Assembly (NCBI RefSeq): GCF_024505185.1
Contig: NZ_JANIBJ010000021.1
Location: 22,933-86,932, forward strand
Direction: 5' to 3'
Length of the DNA stretch: 64,000 nt
Origin: Methylomonas subterranea
GTDB lineage: Bacteria > Pseudomonadota > Gammaproteobacteria > Methylococcales > Methylomonadaceae
This document shows, piece by piece, positions 25,710 through 36,437 of this stretch (position 1 is the first letter of the stretch; every line of letters starts with the position of its first letter). The notes beneath the pieces were generated by a model that saw only the letters and a list, made by a program, of their open reading frames with translations, was not told the origin of the DNA and searched no databases. The position numbers and the translations under genes were made by a program.

Positions 25710-28700
25710 TTAAACATCCCCACCCACGCCTTTAAACTTCTCGACAAAAGCGGCAATTTTTTGGAAAACGCTGTGCTTTTTACTGAGGTATTGCGGGTTT
25801 AACGGGCTCATCTTGGGCAGAATGGCATTCAGCTCGGTGCCGTTGTCACTGGCAAACTCCCGCTTCAGCGAAGTAGCGATATAGCGCCTCGCGGCCTCGG
25901 CATTCAGGTTCTCGGCACTAATCAGCTCATGCGCTTCGCGCTGTTGCTCCGCTTGCGCAAAAATAAAGAAGGCATCAATCACACTGGCCTTATCGCCAAT
26001 CTGATCCAGGTCGGTTTGGTTAATAAAATCAACCAGCAAGCTCTCCTTGGCACGGTTGCCCAAGCTGGCGCGAATCACCCGACGCACGTCTTCAACCAGC
26101 GCTGCTTTGTCTTTGACTTTTTTATTGTTCTCAAAAATCAATTCCAGAATGTAATCCAGATTGATTTCTTGAGATTTCAGCAGGTCCACCTCAAATACCA
26201 CGTCATCCCAATCGATGGTGGAATTTTCCTTTTCGACGGCGGATTTTTCCCGCCGCAGCCAGTCGCGGATGTCGTTATAGGTGGAGCGGTAATCCTGAAT
26301 TTTCCGCTCGGCGGGGACTTTGATGGCTTGCAGCGCAATCAGGTCGTCATCGCTCAGATAATGTTGGGCTTTGAATGTCTCAACCGCCTCCTGGTCGTTC
26401 ATGTCGACGCTCTGCAAGGCTTTCAGACTGGCAAATTCATCGTAGTTTTGCAGCACGTTCTCAACGCGCAAATATTCGCCAAACAGTTTCGCAAAAGCTT
26501 TTTTGTCGGACTCTTTTTCAATGGCAGTTGGATCAGGAAAGCGCTGCCCCAACTCAGCGACCACATCCACAAAGCCGCGCCGCGCCTCGCCGGTCGCCAC
26601 ATCGGTAAAGCCTTCCATGTATTCCTTGTAGCTCTTTTCCAGCACCACGTTCTTGGTGTTCTTATCACCGAACAAGGTGATAGCGGCTATGGTCGCCTGC
26701 TCCAGGTCGCGGAAGGTGACGATATTGCCGAAGGTTTTGGTGGCGTCATAAATACGGTTGGTTCGCGAATAAGCCTGCATCAAACCGTGGTAGCGCAAGT
26801 TCTTATCGACGAACAAGGTATTCAGCGTGGGGGCGTCAAAGCCGGTCAAGAACATACCTACCACAATCAGCAAGTCGATTTCTTTGGCTTTCACTTGCTT
26901 GGCAAGATCGCGGTAATAGTTCTGGAATCCGTTGCCATCCACGCCAAAATTGGTTTTGAACAGCGCGTTGTAGTCCGCAATGGCCGCGCTTAAAAACTCC
27001 TTGGCACTGCTGTTCATGGCTGAAACATCAAAACTCTCATCCTGAATTTCGCCCACCGCATCCTGTTCTTCATTGGCCGCAAACGAGAAGATGGTGGCCA
27101 CTTTCAGCGGCTTGTCGCTGGCTTTTTGCAAATCCTTCAACGACTCGTAATACAGCTTGGCGGCATCCACACCACTCACGGCAAACATCGCATTAAAGCC
27201 TTTGGCCCCAGCCTGTAAGCGATGAGTTTTTTGCCGGAAGTTATTCAAGATGTACTGTGAAATTTCCCGAATACGCTCGGGGTGCAACAAGGCTTGCTTG
27301 TTTTCTGCCGCGCTGAGCTTAAGCTCATCCTGCTCGGTTTCGATGGCTTTGAACTGCGGGCGCACATCGTTGTAGTCCACTTTGAACTTCAGTACTTTTT
27401 CATCGCGGATGGCATCGGTGATGACGTAAGCATGCAATTCACGGCCAAACACGCTGGCGGTGGTGTCGGCACCCAAGGCGTTTTGCGGGAAGATCGGCGT
27501 GCCGGTAAAACCGAACTGATAGAACTTCTTGAATTTCTTCTTCAGGTTTTTCTGCGCTTCGCCAAACTGGCTGCGGTGGCACTCGTCAAAAATAAACACC
27601 ACTTGCTTGCTGTAGATGGCCAAGTCATTTTCACTTTTCATCAGGTTGTTAAGCTTCTGGATGGTGGTGACAATGATCTTGTTGTCGTCCTTATCCAAGT
27701 TGCGTTTCAGCCCGGCAGTGCTGTCCGAGCCATTGACGCTATCCGGTGAAAAGCGCTGGTATTCCTTCATGGTCTGGTAATCGAGGTCTTTCCTATCCAC
27801 CACAAAAAACACCTTATCGATAAAGTCCAGCCCCGTCGCCAAACGCGCCGCTTTAAAACTGGTTAAGGTCTTGCCCGAGCCGGTGGTGTGCCAGATATAA
27901 CCGCCGCTTTCGGTGTTGCTCCAGTTTTTGGCTTGATAGGCGCTGTTGATTTTCCACAGAATCCGTTCGGTGGCGGCAATCTGGTAAGGGCGCATTACCA
28001 GCAAGGTATCGCTGACATCAAACACCGAATAATGCAACAGCACATTGAGCAGGGTGTTTTTCTGGAAGAAGGTTGCGGTAAAGTCTTTTAAGTCCTTAAT
28101 CAGCCCATTATCGGATTTCGCCCAGTTCATGGTGAAATCGAAGCTGTTTTTGTTGCGCTGGGTGGTGTTGGCAAAATAACGGCTATCGGTGCCGTTGGTA
28201 ATCACAAACAGCTGCAAATACTTAAACAAGGAATGCTCGCTGTTAAAGCTCTCTTTGCTGTAGCGATGCACCTGATTAAACGCCTCGCGTATCGCCACGC
28301 CCCGTTTTTTCAGCTCCACCTGCACCAGCGGCAAACCATTCACCAAAATCGTCACATCGTAGCGATTGGCGTACTGTTTACTCCCCTCCTTTGCAGGGGT
28401 GGCGCAAAGCGCCGGGGTGGTTTCAAACTGATTGATGACTTGCAGCTTATTGCGGGCAATGTTCTTTTTATCCAACAGGTAGATGTTCTGGATACGGCCA
28501 TCGTCAAACACAAAGTCGTGGATAAAGTCATCATGAATCTTGCGAGTTTTATCGACGATGCTATCGTTGGGCCTATCCAGCCAAGTCTCCACAAAACGCA
28601 GCCATTCACCATCGGAAAACTGCATGTTGTTCAGCGCCTGTAAAGCCACGCGCACATTGGCCAGCAGCTTATCGGGCGTGTTTAACTCGGGCGCATATTC

Positions 28701-28844
28701 ATAGCCCTGATTTTGCAAATCCTGAATAAATTCCCGCTCCAAATCGTATTCGCTTTGGTAGCTTTCGCTAACTTTATAGTCCTTGGTGTATTTATCCAGA
28801 ACGATAAAATTAGTGGATTCGGCAATCGTTTTATACTCTGTCAC
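25710..28844 (-). CDS. hsdR: Type I restriction endonuclease subunit R
   Basis: The motor and nuclease subunit of the type I system, 1044 residues. The N-terminal PD-(D/E)xK nuclease is seen as [20 protein letters not shown] (about residues 158-177). It is followed by an SF2 helicase with a P-loop-like [11 protein letters not shown], the DEAD-type motif [12 protein letters not shown], and later helicase motifs ([25 protein letters not shown]). An extra stretch ([13 protein letters not shown]) precedes the nuclease motif and comes from a palindromic repeat inserted in frame. The gene overlaps the DUF1016 gene by four bases and is last in the operon. It appears intact. Confidence 0.95.
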   Translation of the reverse strand: MTEYKTIAESTNFIVLDKYTKDYKVSESYQSEYDLEREFIQDLQNQGYEYAPELNTPDKLLANVRVALQALNNMQFSDGEWLRFVETWLDRPNDSIVDKTRKIHDDFIHDFVFDDGRIQNIYLLDKKNIARNKLQVINQFETTPALCATPAKEGSKQYANRYDVTILVNGLPLVQVELKKRGVAIREAFNQVHRYSKESFNSEHSLFKYLQLFVITNGTDSRYFANTTQRNKNSFDFTMNWAKSDNGLIKDLKDFTATFFQKNTLLNVLLHYSVFDVSDTLLVMRPYQIAATERILWKINSAYQAKNWSNTESGGYIWHTTGSGKTLTSFKAARLATGLDFIDKVFFVVDRKDLDYQTMKEYQRFSPDSVNGSDSTAGLKRNLDKDDNKIIVTTIQKLNNLMKSENDLAIYSKQVVFIFDECHRSQFGEAQKNLKKKFKKFYQFGFTGTPIFPQNALGADTTASVFGRELHAYVITDAIRDEKVLKFKVDYNDVRPQFKAIETEQDELKLSAAENKQALLHPERIREISQYILNNFRQKTHRLQAGAKGFNAMFAVSGVDAAKLYYESLKDLQKASDKPLKVATIFSFAANEEQDAVGEIQDESFDVSAMNSSAKEFLSAAIADYNALFKTNFGVDGNGFQNYYRDLAKQVKAKEIDLLIVVGMFLTGFDAPTLNTLFVDKNLRYHGLMQAYSRTNRIYDATKTFGNIVTFRDLEQATIAAITLFGDKNTKNVVLEKSYKEYMEGFTDVATGEARRGFVDVVAELGQRFPDPTAIEKESDKKAFAKLFGEYLRVENVLQNYDEFASLKALQSVDMNDQEAVETFKAQHYLSDDDLIALQAIKVPAERKIQDYRSTYNDIRDWLRREKSAVEKENSTIDWDDVVFEVDLLKSQEINLDYILELIFENNKKVKDKAALVEDVRRVIRASLGNRAKESLLVDFINQTDLDQIGDKASVIDAFFIFAQAEQQREAHELISAENLNAEAARRYIATSLKREFASDNGTELNAILPKMSPLNPQYLSKKHSVFQKIAAFVEKFKGVGGDV
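28382..28420. repeat. Palindromic repeat inside hsdR (in frame)
   Basis: The sequence TCCCCTCCTTTGCAGGGGTG followed by GCGCAAAGCGCCGGGGTGG is a degenerate member of the ~40-bp family seen in hsdS and DUF559. It is translated as [13 protein letters not shown], about residues 142-154 of HsdR, and leaves the frame intact. The usual HsdR sequence runs from NQFE almost directly to NRYDVTIL. Confidence 0.65.
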
Positions 28845-29878
28845 TGGTTTGATTCTCCATATCCCTGTGCTAGCTCGTTTTCAATCTCTTGCACTGTTGG
28901 CAACTGTGACTGCACCGACAAGGGAATATCTTTGGTGATGAACGAACTCACCCCCATGGGTTTGTTGATGTCGCGCAGGGCGTATTCCACATCCAGCTTG
29001 TCTTTGTCCTTACACAAGATCAGGCCAATCGTGGGCTGGTCATCCTCAGCACGTAGTTGGTCGTCTACTGCCGACAAGTAAAAATTGAGTTTGCCAATGT
29101 ACTCGGGCTTGAATTCGCCCGCCTTTAATTCGATCGCCACGTAGCACTTCAATCGGGCGTGATAAAACAACAAATCCAGAAAGTAATCCTTGCCATTCAC
29201 GACCAAGGGGTATTGGCGCCCAAGGAACGCAAAGCCCTTGCCTAGCTCCAGCAAAAAACGGGTGATCTGTGCCACCAGCTGGTTTTCGATATCGCGTTCA
29301 ACCGCCTGCGGTGCGAGGGTCAAAAAATCGAACACATAAGGATCTTTCAGGCTCTGTTGCACCAGCTCCGATTGGGGCGCCGGTAAAGTTTGAGCAAAAT
29401 TACCGACCGCCTTGCCCACACGCTCATGAAAACGCTGCTCAATTTGCCACGCTAGCACCGTGCGGCTCCAGCCATGCTCGATGCAGGCCTGCGCGTACAG
29501 CAAAACCAGCTCCACCGATTTGACCTTAGCCAACAAGGTGCGCACGTGTCCCCATGGCATTTGTCCCACAGGCTGCGGGACAAATTCAAATTGCGGGCTG
29601 AAAAAGGCATAAAACTGCCGCATGGCAAACAGGCTGGTACGAGAGAACCCCTTCATGCCGGGGTAAGTGGCCTGCAAATCCAGCGCCATTTGCTCCACCA
29701 CCGCCGAGCCCCAAGCACGCTCGCGTTGCCACGCATCCAACTGGCTGCCAATGTCCCAATACAGATTCAACAACTCAGCATTCACCGCCAACACCGCACG
29801 GGTTTGCGATGTTTGAATACGCTGCTTAATGACTGCCAGCGCCTGACGGTAATCGGTGTGGTGAGTAATCTCGCTCAT
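28841..29878 (-). CDS. DUF1016 (YhcG-type) PD-(D/E)xK nuclease-domain protein
   Basis: A 345-residue protein. The N-terminal DUF1016 part includes [16 protein letters not shown] and [19 protein letters not shown]. The C-terminal nuclease domain has [20 protein letters not shown] and [18 protein letters not shown], giving the D...E-x-K core. Such proteins often accompany type I restriction operons. They are thought to be accessory nucleases, though their action is poorly defined. It overlaps hsdR by four bases and follows the broken rhuM by two. It appears intact. Confidence 0.92.
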   Translation of the reverse strand: MSEITHHTDYRQALAVIKQRIQTSQTRAVLAVNAELLNLYWDIGSQLDAWQRERAWGSAVVEQMALDLQATYPGMKGFSRTSLFAMRQFYAFFSPQFEFVPQPVGQMPWGHVRTLLAKVKSVELVLLYAQACIEHGWSRTVLAWQIEQRFHERVGKAVGNFAQTLPAPQSELVQQSLKDPYVFDFLTLAPQAVERDIENQLVAQITRFLLELGKGFAFLGRQYPLVVNGKDYFLDLLFYHARLKCYVAIELKAGEFKPEYIGKLNFYLSAVDDQLRAEDDQPTIGLILCKDKDKLDVEYALRDINKPMGVSSFITKDIPLSVQSQLPTVQEIENELAQGYGESNQ

Positions 29879-29880
29879 TC

Positions 29881-30313
29881 CTATGTGTCCCTGTTTTGCA
29901 GCAGCTCTTTCACTTCACGGTCGAAATCGAATTCGACGCGTTGTTGCTTGTTAAACTTTTCATATTCCGCAATAGCTTGCCTGTGTCGAATTGACACTGT
30001 AACCGACCGAAATCACCGCATCCAGATTGTAATACTTGGTCTTGCTGGTTTGGGTTTTGCCCTCAATCGCCCCATGGGCAGTGGTATGTTCCAAAATGGA
30101 ACACACCACATCTTCTTGCAGCTCATGGCTTTCGAAAATGTTTTTCAGGTGCTTGGTAATAGCTGGGCGCTGCACGCCAAACAACTCAGCCATGCGCTCC
30201 TGCGTCAGCCAGATAGTTTCATTACTGAGCAGCACCTCTACTTTGATTGCGCCATTGGGCGCGGTGTAGAGCAAGAATTCCGTGGTTTGGTCTTGCAGGC
30301 TTAGGTTAGGCAT
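29881..30313 (-). pseudogene. Broken rhuM-like gene with internal deletion
   Basis: The N-terminal part of the RhuM family is clear (EFLLYTAPNGAIKVEVLL, IWLTQERMAELFGVQRPAIT, KYYNLDAVISVGYSVNSTQA). It then runs out of frame after about 112 codons. The next frame carries a typical RhuM C-terminal piece (QAIAEYEKFNKQQRVEFDFD, REVKELLQ) up to a stop at 29881. RhuM proteins usually exceed 300 residues, so roughly 180 codons are missing and the join is frameshifted at STQA. The truncated 117-residue product may still be made. The start overlaps the DUF559 gene by eight bases. Confidence 0.8.
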
Positions 30314-30872
30314 AGGGTTCCTTCCTGATGCGCTGGAAATTATTCTCTTCCTCTGAAGGGGCGAGCTTCAGTTGCTCGGTTACGCACTCTGCAAACGCCG
30401 GGAGTTTATTCCCTTCCTCCGGAGGTCTCCCGGTTAGTGCTGGGTTATTCATTTCATCTGGAAGACAGGCGGGGGTATTCCCCTCCTCCGGAGGGGTGCC
30501 CGTCAGGGCGGGGTGGTTCTTCAAAAACGCCACAACCCCGTCCAAATTCTGCAAAACATCTTTCGCCAACAGGCGAATCACCGTTAACCCCAAACTACAC
30601 AGCCATTCATCTCTCTGGGCATCTTCAAGCTGCTTGCTGTCGTGAGAACTGCCATCCACTTCAATCACAACCGCCTTTTCCGCACAGTAAAAATCGACGA
30701 TGTAGTTGCCAATAATTTTTTGGCGATCGAAATCCAAGCCATTCAGTTTGTCTGATTTTAATTCAAGCCAAAGTAACGCTTCGTGCAGTATTCCCGCTTT
30801 GCGCAAAGCTTTGGCCTTATCGCGCAAAGCAGGGTTATAAGGGAGGGATTGGTAAGCTTTGGTTTTGCGCAT
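30306..30872 (-). CDS. DUF559 (Vsr-like fold) endonuclease-type protein
   Basis: A 188-residue protein whose first ~115 residues match DUF559: LRKAGILHEALLWLELKSD, FDRQKIIGNYIVDFYC, VVIEVDGSSHDSKQLEDAQR and LGLTVIRLLAKDVL. This is a restriction-endonuclease-like fold related to Vsr, and the D/E-rich core (VDF, EVDG) is present. The last ~70 residues are made of translated palindromic repeats ([26 protein letters not shown]) and a Glu-rich end, so the original gene was shorter. It sits ten bases after hsdS in the operon. Confidence 0.85.
   Translation of the reverse strand: MRKTKAYQSLPYNPALRDKAKALRKAGILHEALLWLELKSDKLNGLDFDRQKIIGNYIVDFYCAEKAVVIEVDGSSHDSKQLEDAQRDEWLCSLGLTVIRLLAKDVLQNLDGVVAFLKNHPALTGTPPEEGNTPACLPDEMNNPALTGRPPEEGNKLPAFAECVTEQLKLAPSEEENNFQRIRKEPYA
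30406..30517. repeat. Two palindromic repeat copies inside the DUF559 gene
   Basis: One good copy (TTCCCCTCCTCCGGAGGGGT then GCCCGTCAGGGCGGGGTGG, 30478-30516) and one degenerate copy (TTCCCTTCCTCCGGAGGTCT onwards, 30412-30450) lie in the same orientation. They are translated as [14 protein letters not shown] and NNPALTGRPPEEGN. The frame stays open through both. Confidence 0.75.
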
Positions 30873-30882
30873 GGTGGCCTCG

Positions 30883-32408
30883 TTAGGCTAAGCCTTCGGT
30901 ACCACCCCGCCCTTCGGGCACCCCTCCAAAGGAGGGGAATTGGGTGCGCTGTACCTTTGATCCATGGGGTGCGGCGAAGTCATTCTCCGCCTCTGGATGT
31001 ATACCCATCAGGGTTAGGTTATTCCCCACCTCTGAAGGTGCCGGGGCGAAGTTATTCCCCTCCTCTGAAGGTGGCGGAGCGGGGTTATTCCCCACCTCTG
31101 AAGGTGCCGGGGCGGGGTTATTCCCCTCCTCTGGAGGGGTGCCCGTCAGGGCGGGGTGGTGGAAGCTCAACAGCAAATCGCGGTAATACTCATACTGCTT
31201 TTGGCGCAAGGCAATTTCGCGGGGCAAGCCTTCGCTGATGGAATTGGTCAGGGCGTCGAATTTATCGAGGATGGCGACGATGCGGGCTTGTTCGGCGAGT
31301 GACTTTTCAGGATCGTTTGGATAGGGAATCGGGATGGCTATTTTTGAAAAGCCGTTAATCAGCAATGTATTGACTTTGGTTCTTGCCACATACTTTGCTT
31401 TCTCTGCAATGAATGATGCCGTTTGCATGCAATAGGACACAAATTTCGGATTCAATGAATGCCGGAAAGCGTAGCAGTGGTCGTGAATGGCAACTTTTTC
31501 ATCTCCGAGCCATGCCACGGCCTTACCAACATCGTCGACCGTCTCTCCAACGTCGGTTAGCACTACGTCTCCCGGTTTTGCATAGCGTAGAGACCCAGCC
31601 ATATCGCTTCTGACCTGAGAAAGCGCACGAGTCGTAAAAACGCCATACCGAGTGTATATCTCACCGTAATGGATAACGCTGATGCCGTCTTCAACATAAT
31701 CGGCTTTAGTAAAGCGTTTTCCGCGAATGAATTCCCCAATTTCGCCCAACGTCTTCCACTCCACATCCCGACCACCCCGCCCTTCGGGCACCCCTCCAGA
31801 GGAGGGGAATTCAAAACTCAACAACTGGTCGCGATAGTAGTTGTATTGTTTTTTTCGCATGCTAAGCTCGGCGGTCAGCTCGGCGGTCAGCTCGGTAAAG
31901 GCGTCCAGAATGCGGACGATTTCGGCTTGGATCTCAAGCGATTTTTTGGGATTTTCAGGGCAAGGGATGGGAATTTCGAACTTATCAGTATCTGGCGTTG
32001 CAATTTGCGGCATTTGCATCTTACTGCCAATGTTCTGAAAGTGGGGTTCATTCAGTTTCAGAAAATGGTAAACATACTTGATATGGATTCCGTCGTTTTT
32101 TGAATGGTATGACCACATTTCATTTTTATGAGAAAACGGTTTGTCGTAATACTCGAATTCTATAACACCACGAGATTTGACGATAATTGAAGGCTCGTTA
32201 TTTAAGTCTTTTGCGGGTATATCTTCAAAATCAACGAATGCAACAGTTTTACCGCCAGCGAAAATTTTCACCGGGGCACCATCTTTATGAATTTCTTTCA
32301 TCTGGCCAGCGGTGATCTTTGTGCCCTTAGTTCTAACAAGCGCATCCCCGATTGGTTTCCACTTTACCGAAACGCCATCCACCAGCTTCCCCAAAAAGTT
32401 CAGGCTGC

Positions 32409-32412
<4 letters not shown>
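30883..32412 (-). CDS. hsdS: Type I restriction specificity subunit S
   Basis: The DNA-recognition subunit, 509 residues. TRD1 occupies about residues 1-150, followed by the first conserved helix ([20 protein letters not shown]). TRD2 starts near residue 216 ([19 protein letters not shown]) and is followed by the second helix ([20 protein letters not shown]). Between helix 1 and TRD2 a repeat is translated as [14 protein letters not shown]. After helix 2 a repeat-built tail of about 80 residues is added ([13 protein letters not shown], 11-residue units like [11 protein letters not shown], and [13 protein letters not shown]). The start overlaps hsdM by four bases. The core appears intact despite the insertions. 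Confidence 0.93.
30900..30941. repeat. Palindromic repeat at the 3' end of hsdS
   Basis: Plus-strand ACCACCCCGCCCTTCGGGCA followed by CCCCTCCAAAGGAGGGGAAT. It is almost identical to the copy at 31771, in the same orientation and the same codon phase, and is read as [13 protein letters not shown]. Confidence 0.85.
31019..31160. repeat. 33-bp tandem repeats plus an inverted palindromic copy in hsdS
   Basis: Units beginning TTATTCCCC recur at 31019, 31052, 31085 and 31118, a period of 33 bases, encoding 11-residue units ([33 protein letters not shown]). The last merges into an inverted copy of the palindromic element (31120-31160). This copy is read as [14 protein letters not shown]. Confidence 0.85.
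31771..31812. repeat. Palindromic repeat in the centre of hsdS
   Basis: Plus-strand ACCACCCCGCCCTTCGGGCA then CCCCTCCAGAGGAGGGGAAT. Two hairpins are visible (CCCGCCCTTCGGGC and CCCCTCCAGAGGAGGGG). It separates the first conserved helix from TRD2 and is read as [14 protein letters not shown]. Confidence 0.85.
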
Positions 32413-33965
<1,553 letters not shown>

Positions 33966-34225
33966 GTGTTTCCTGTTTAAATACGTTTTGATTCGTCAGC
34001 GGCTTTTAAGCAACTTGCCATTTTAACGAACGCGGTAAGTTACGCCAAATCGATACCTTGTTAAACCAGCGTTCCAGTGAAATTCATGGAGGGAGCGATG
34101 CAGTGCCTTCATGGACCTTAGGAAAAACCGCGGGCAAAATAAACCTATGCCGAGCGGGATTTTGACGGCGGCTCGGGTGTAGGACAGGACTATCTAACTT
34201 TATCCAACAGACTGGCGAAACGCTA

Positions 34226-35398
34226 TCAGCGCGCCTCGCCGAACCAATGCTGAGTGCGCTTGCAAAACCCGACCAGGGCCAACATCAGCGGCACCTCTAT
34301 CAATACGCCGACCACGGTAGCCAGCGCGGCGCCGGACGACAGGCCGAACAGCATCACGGCGGTGGCGATGGCGACTTCGAAATGGTTGGAGGCGCCTATC
34401 ATGGCCGATGGGGCGGCGTTTTCGTAGGAAAAGCCCCACAGCTTGGCGGCCCAATAGGTAATCGCGAAAATCAGCACGGTTTGTATCGCCAACGGAATCG
34501 CAATCCACAATATGGTCAACGGATTGGCGGTGATCACCTCGCCCTTGAAGGAAAACAGCAGCACCAGCGTCAGTAATAAGGCGATGATGGTGATGGGTGT
34601 CAGCAGATGCAGGAATTTTTGTTCGAACCAGTCCAGGCCTTTATGGGCGATAATCCATTTACGCGAATAAAACCCGGCCAGCAAAGGCAAGGCCACATAG
34701 ATGCCGATGGACAACAACAGGGCTTCCCAAGGCACCGGCAATTGGCCGACGCCCAGCAGGAATCCGCCGATCAAGCCGTACAACAGCAGCATCGCCAATG
34801 AGTTGATCGCCACCATCACCAGGGTATGGCCGGCATTGCCCTTGGCCAGATAGCCCCACACCAGCACCATCGCGGTGCAGGGGGCCACGCCCAACAAAAT
34901 GCAGCCGGCCAGATAGCTGCGCCATAGCGGCACTTGCAGCATTTTAATGCCGTCTTGCAACACCACGGTGCCGGCACCGTATTCGGAACCGACCGGCAAA
35001 TCCAGGCCAAACGGCATTTTGACCAAATCCACCGCATCGGCGCCGATCAGGCCTTGAAACAAACCGCCCAAAAACAAATAGGCGATACCGTACATCGTGA
35101 ACGGCTTGATCGCCCAGTTGACGATTAATGTCAGGCTGACCGGTTTGATGCTCTTGCCGGCCTTGACCACTTCGGCGAAATCTATCTTGACCATGATGGG
35201 ATACATCATGAAAAACAGGCAGATGGCAATCGGTATCGATACGACCGGCGCTCCGTTAATGGTGAGGCTCATGCCGTCCAGGGTCTTGGCGAAATCCGGC
35301 GCGTAAGCCCCCAGCAGTATGCCGGCGGCAATGCACAAGCCCACCCAGAGGGTCAGATAACGTTCGAAAAAGCCCATGGGGTGTTGTTTGGCTGTCAT
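34226..35398 (-). CDS. arsB: Arsenite efflux permease, ACR3 type
   Basis: A ten-helix ACR3/BASS-superfamily permease of 390 residues that exports arsenite, alone or with ArsA. The start at 35398 ([20 protein letters not shown]) has GAGG eight bases upstream; the open frame extends further but is not coding. The functional Cys in [20 protein letters not shown] and the following Pro/Glu region ([14 protein letters not shown]) are intact. It is the last gene of the ars operon, 46 bases after arsI. ACR3 proteins are usually labelled acr3 or arsB; the fold is ACR3, not the 12-helix ArsB. Confidence 0.94.
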   Translation of the reverse strand: MTAKQHPMGFFERYLTLWVGLCIAAGILLGAYAPDFAKTLDGMSLTINGAPVVSIPIAICLFFMMYPIMVKIDFAEVVKAGKSIKPVSLTLIVNWAIKPFTMYGIAYLFLGGLFQGLIGADAVDLVKMPFGLDLPVGSEYGAGTVVLQDGIKMLQVPLWRSYLAGCILLGVAPCTAMVLVWGYLAKGNAGHTLVMVAINSLAMLLLYGLIGGFLLGVGQLPVPWEALLLSIGIYVALPLLAGFYSRKWIIAHKGLDWFEQKFLHLLTPITIIALLLTLVLLFSFKGEVITANPLTILWIAIPLAIQTVLIFAITYWAAKLWGFSYENAAPSAMIGASNHFEVAIATAVMLFGLSSGAALATVVGVLIEVPLMLALVGFCKRTQHWFGEAR

Positions 35399-35444
35399 GG
35401 TGTTGGCCTCGTTGGTTTTGTTTTTAGTGGTCCAAGTCCGCCGA

Positions 35445-35879
35445 TCATTCGGGTTCCGTGGCTTTGCAGCAGGGAGAAAGCTTGTCGACCCGAATGACGG
35501 GATCTTCGCCGAACAGCGGTATCGAATTGAGTGAATGAAAGGCTTCCCAGGCGATGCCTTGCGGGTCGACGCTCCAGTATTTGTCCGATTGCACGTAACA
35601 GCAGGTGGCTTGTTTTTGTTCCGCAACCGGCAGAGCCGCGTCGACCAAGGCCTGCTGCACGGCTTCCAGTTCCTCGCTCGATTCCACCTGTACCCCTAAA
35701 TGATCCAGTCCCGCTTGGCGTCCGCGACTGGAAATGGCGAAATTCACCCGCGGATCGTCCAACAGCCATTTGGCGTAGTCGCTTTTTAAGACGCTCGGTT
35801 GGCTTTGGAACAAGGCGCTGTAAAAGCGGATGTTTTGTTCGAGATCGTCGACGGCGATATGGATATGCAGGCGTTTCAT
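35445..35879 (-). CDS. arsI: ArsI/CadI-family dioxygenase-like protein
   Basis: A vicinal-oxygen-chelate (glyoxalase-fold) protein of 144 residues. In ArsI, which cleaves the carbon-arsenic bond of trivalent organoarsenicals, a vicinal Cys pair binds arsenic. Here C93-C94 ([12 protein letters not shown]) match, with H60 (LDHLGVQV) and a late Glu (WEAF) as likely Fe(II) ligands together with an N-terminal His. A second Cys pair occurs near the end (SPCCKATE). The start at 35879 is the first Met of the domain. Activity on organoarsenicals is inferred from family and context; CadI-type relatives respond to cadmium. Confidence 0.85.
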   Translation of the reverse strand: MKRLHIHIAVDDLEQNIRFYSALFQSQPSVLKSDYAKWLLDDPRVNFAISSRGRQAGLDHLGVQVESSEELEAVQQALVDAALPVAEQKQATCCYVQSDKYWSVDPQGIAWEAFHSLNSIPLFGEDPVIRVDKLSPCCKATEPE

Positions 35880-35893
35880 GGGAATGGTTCCGG

Positions 35894-36415
35894 TTAATTT
35901 GAATTTATGTCTGGCGAGGACTGCGTGGCGCCAAGTTCGTCGACCCTGTTTTTCAAGGTGATGGCGTCCAGTTTGTGCAATGGCAGGTTGCAAAACAATT
36001 CGATGCGCCGTTTCAGCAACAAGTAGGTGTCGAAAAACAATTTTTGCACCCGCTCGTCGTCGGCATACAGCATGGCCGGGTCTTCCACGCCCCAATGCGC
36101 GCGCATCGGCTGACCGGGCCAGACCGGGCAAGGCTCGCCGGCGGCTTTGTCGCAGACGGTAAATACAAAATCGAAGCTCGGCGCGTCCTCGGTTGTGAAT
36201 TCCCGCCAATCCTTGCTGCGTAATTCGCCGGTGTCATGATTCAAGCTGTTCAGCAATTGGAGCGCGGCGGGATGGACGTAGCCTACGGGATGACTGCCGG
36301 CGCTATAGCCACGAAATCGGCGGCCGCCGATTTGATTCAATATCGCCTCGGCCATGATGCTGCGCGCCGAGTTGCCGGTACAGATGAATAAAACCCGATA
36401 GGTTTTGTCCGTCAT
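35894..36415 (-). CDS. arsC: Arsenate reductase, low-molecular-weight phosphatase type (second copy)
   Basis: A 173-residue protein of the thioredoxin-coupled LMW-PTPase type. The P-loop CTGNSARS begins at C12, with R18 closing it. Further features are DFVFTVCDKAAGEPCPVWPG (second and third redox Cys) and the acid HWGVEDPA. The start at 36415 is preceded by GGAAAG. It reduces arsenate to arsenite for export by the ACR3 protein. It is the second arsC of the operon and differs clearly from the one at 38576, so it is not a recent duplicate. Confidence 0.92.
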   Translation of the reverse strand: MTDKTYRVLFICTGNSARSIMAEAILNQIGGRRFRGYSAGSHPVGYVHPAALQLLNSLNHDTGELRSKDWREFTTEDAPSFDFVFTVCDKAAGEPCPVWPGQPMRAHWGVEDPAMLYADDERVQKLFFDTYLLLKRRIELFCNLPLHKLDAITLKNRVDELGATQSSPDINSN

Positions 36416-36437
36416 ATCGCTTTCCGATATCAATCTA

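Noticed and set aside
25929..26993. 354-codon open frame on the plus strand
   Set aside because: Antisense to the helicase part of hsdR, with no recognisable motif.
31019..31160. CRISPR-like regular repeats
   Set aside because: The 33-bp units are contiguous without spacers, lie in the hsdS frame and have no cas genes nearby.
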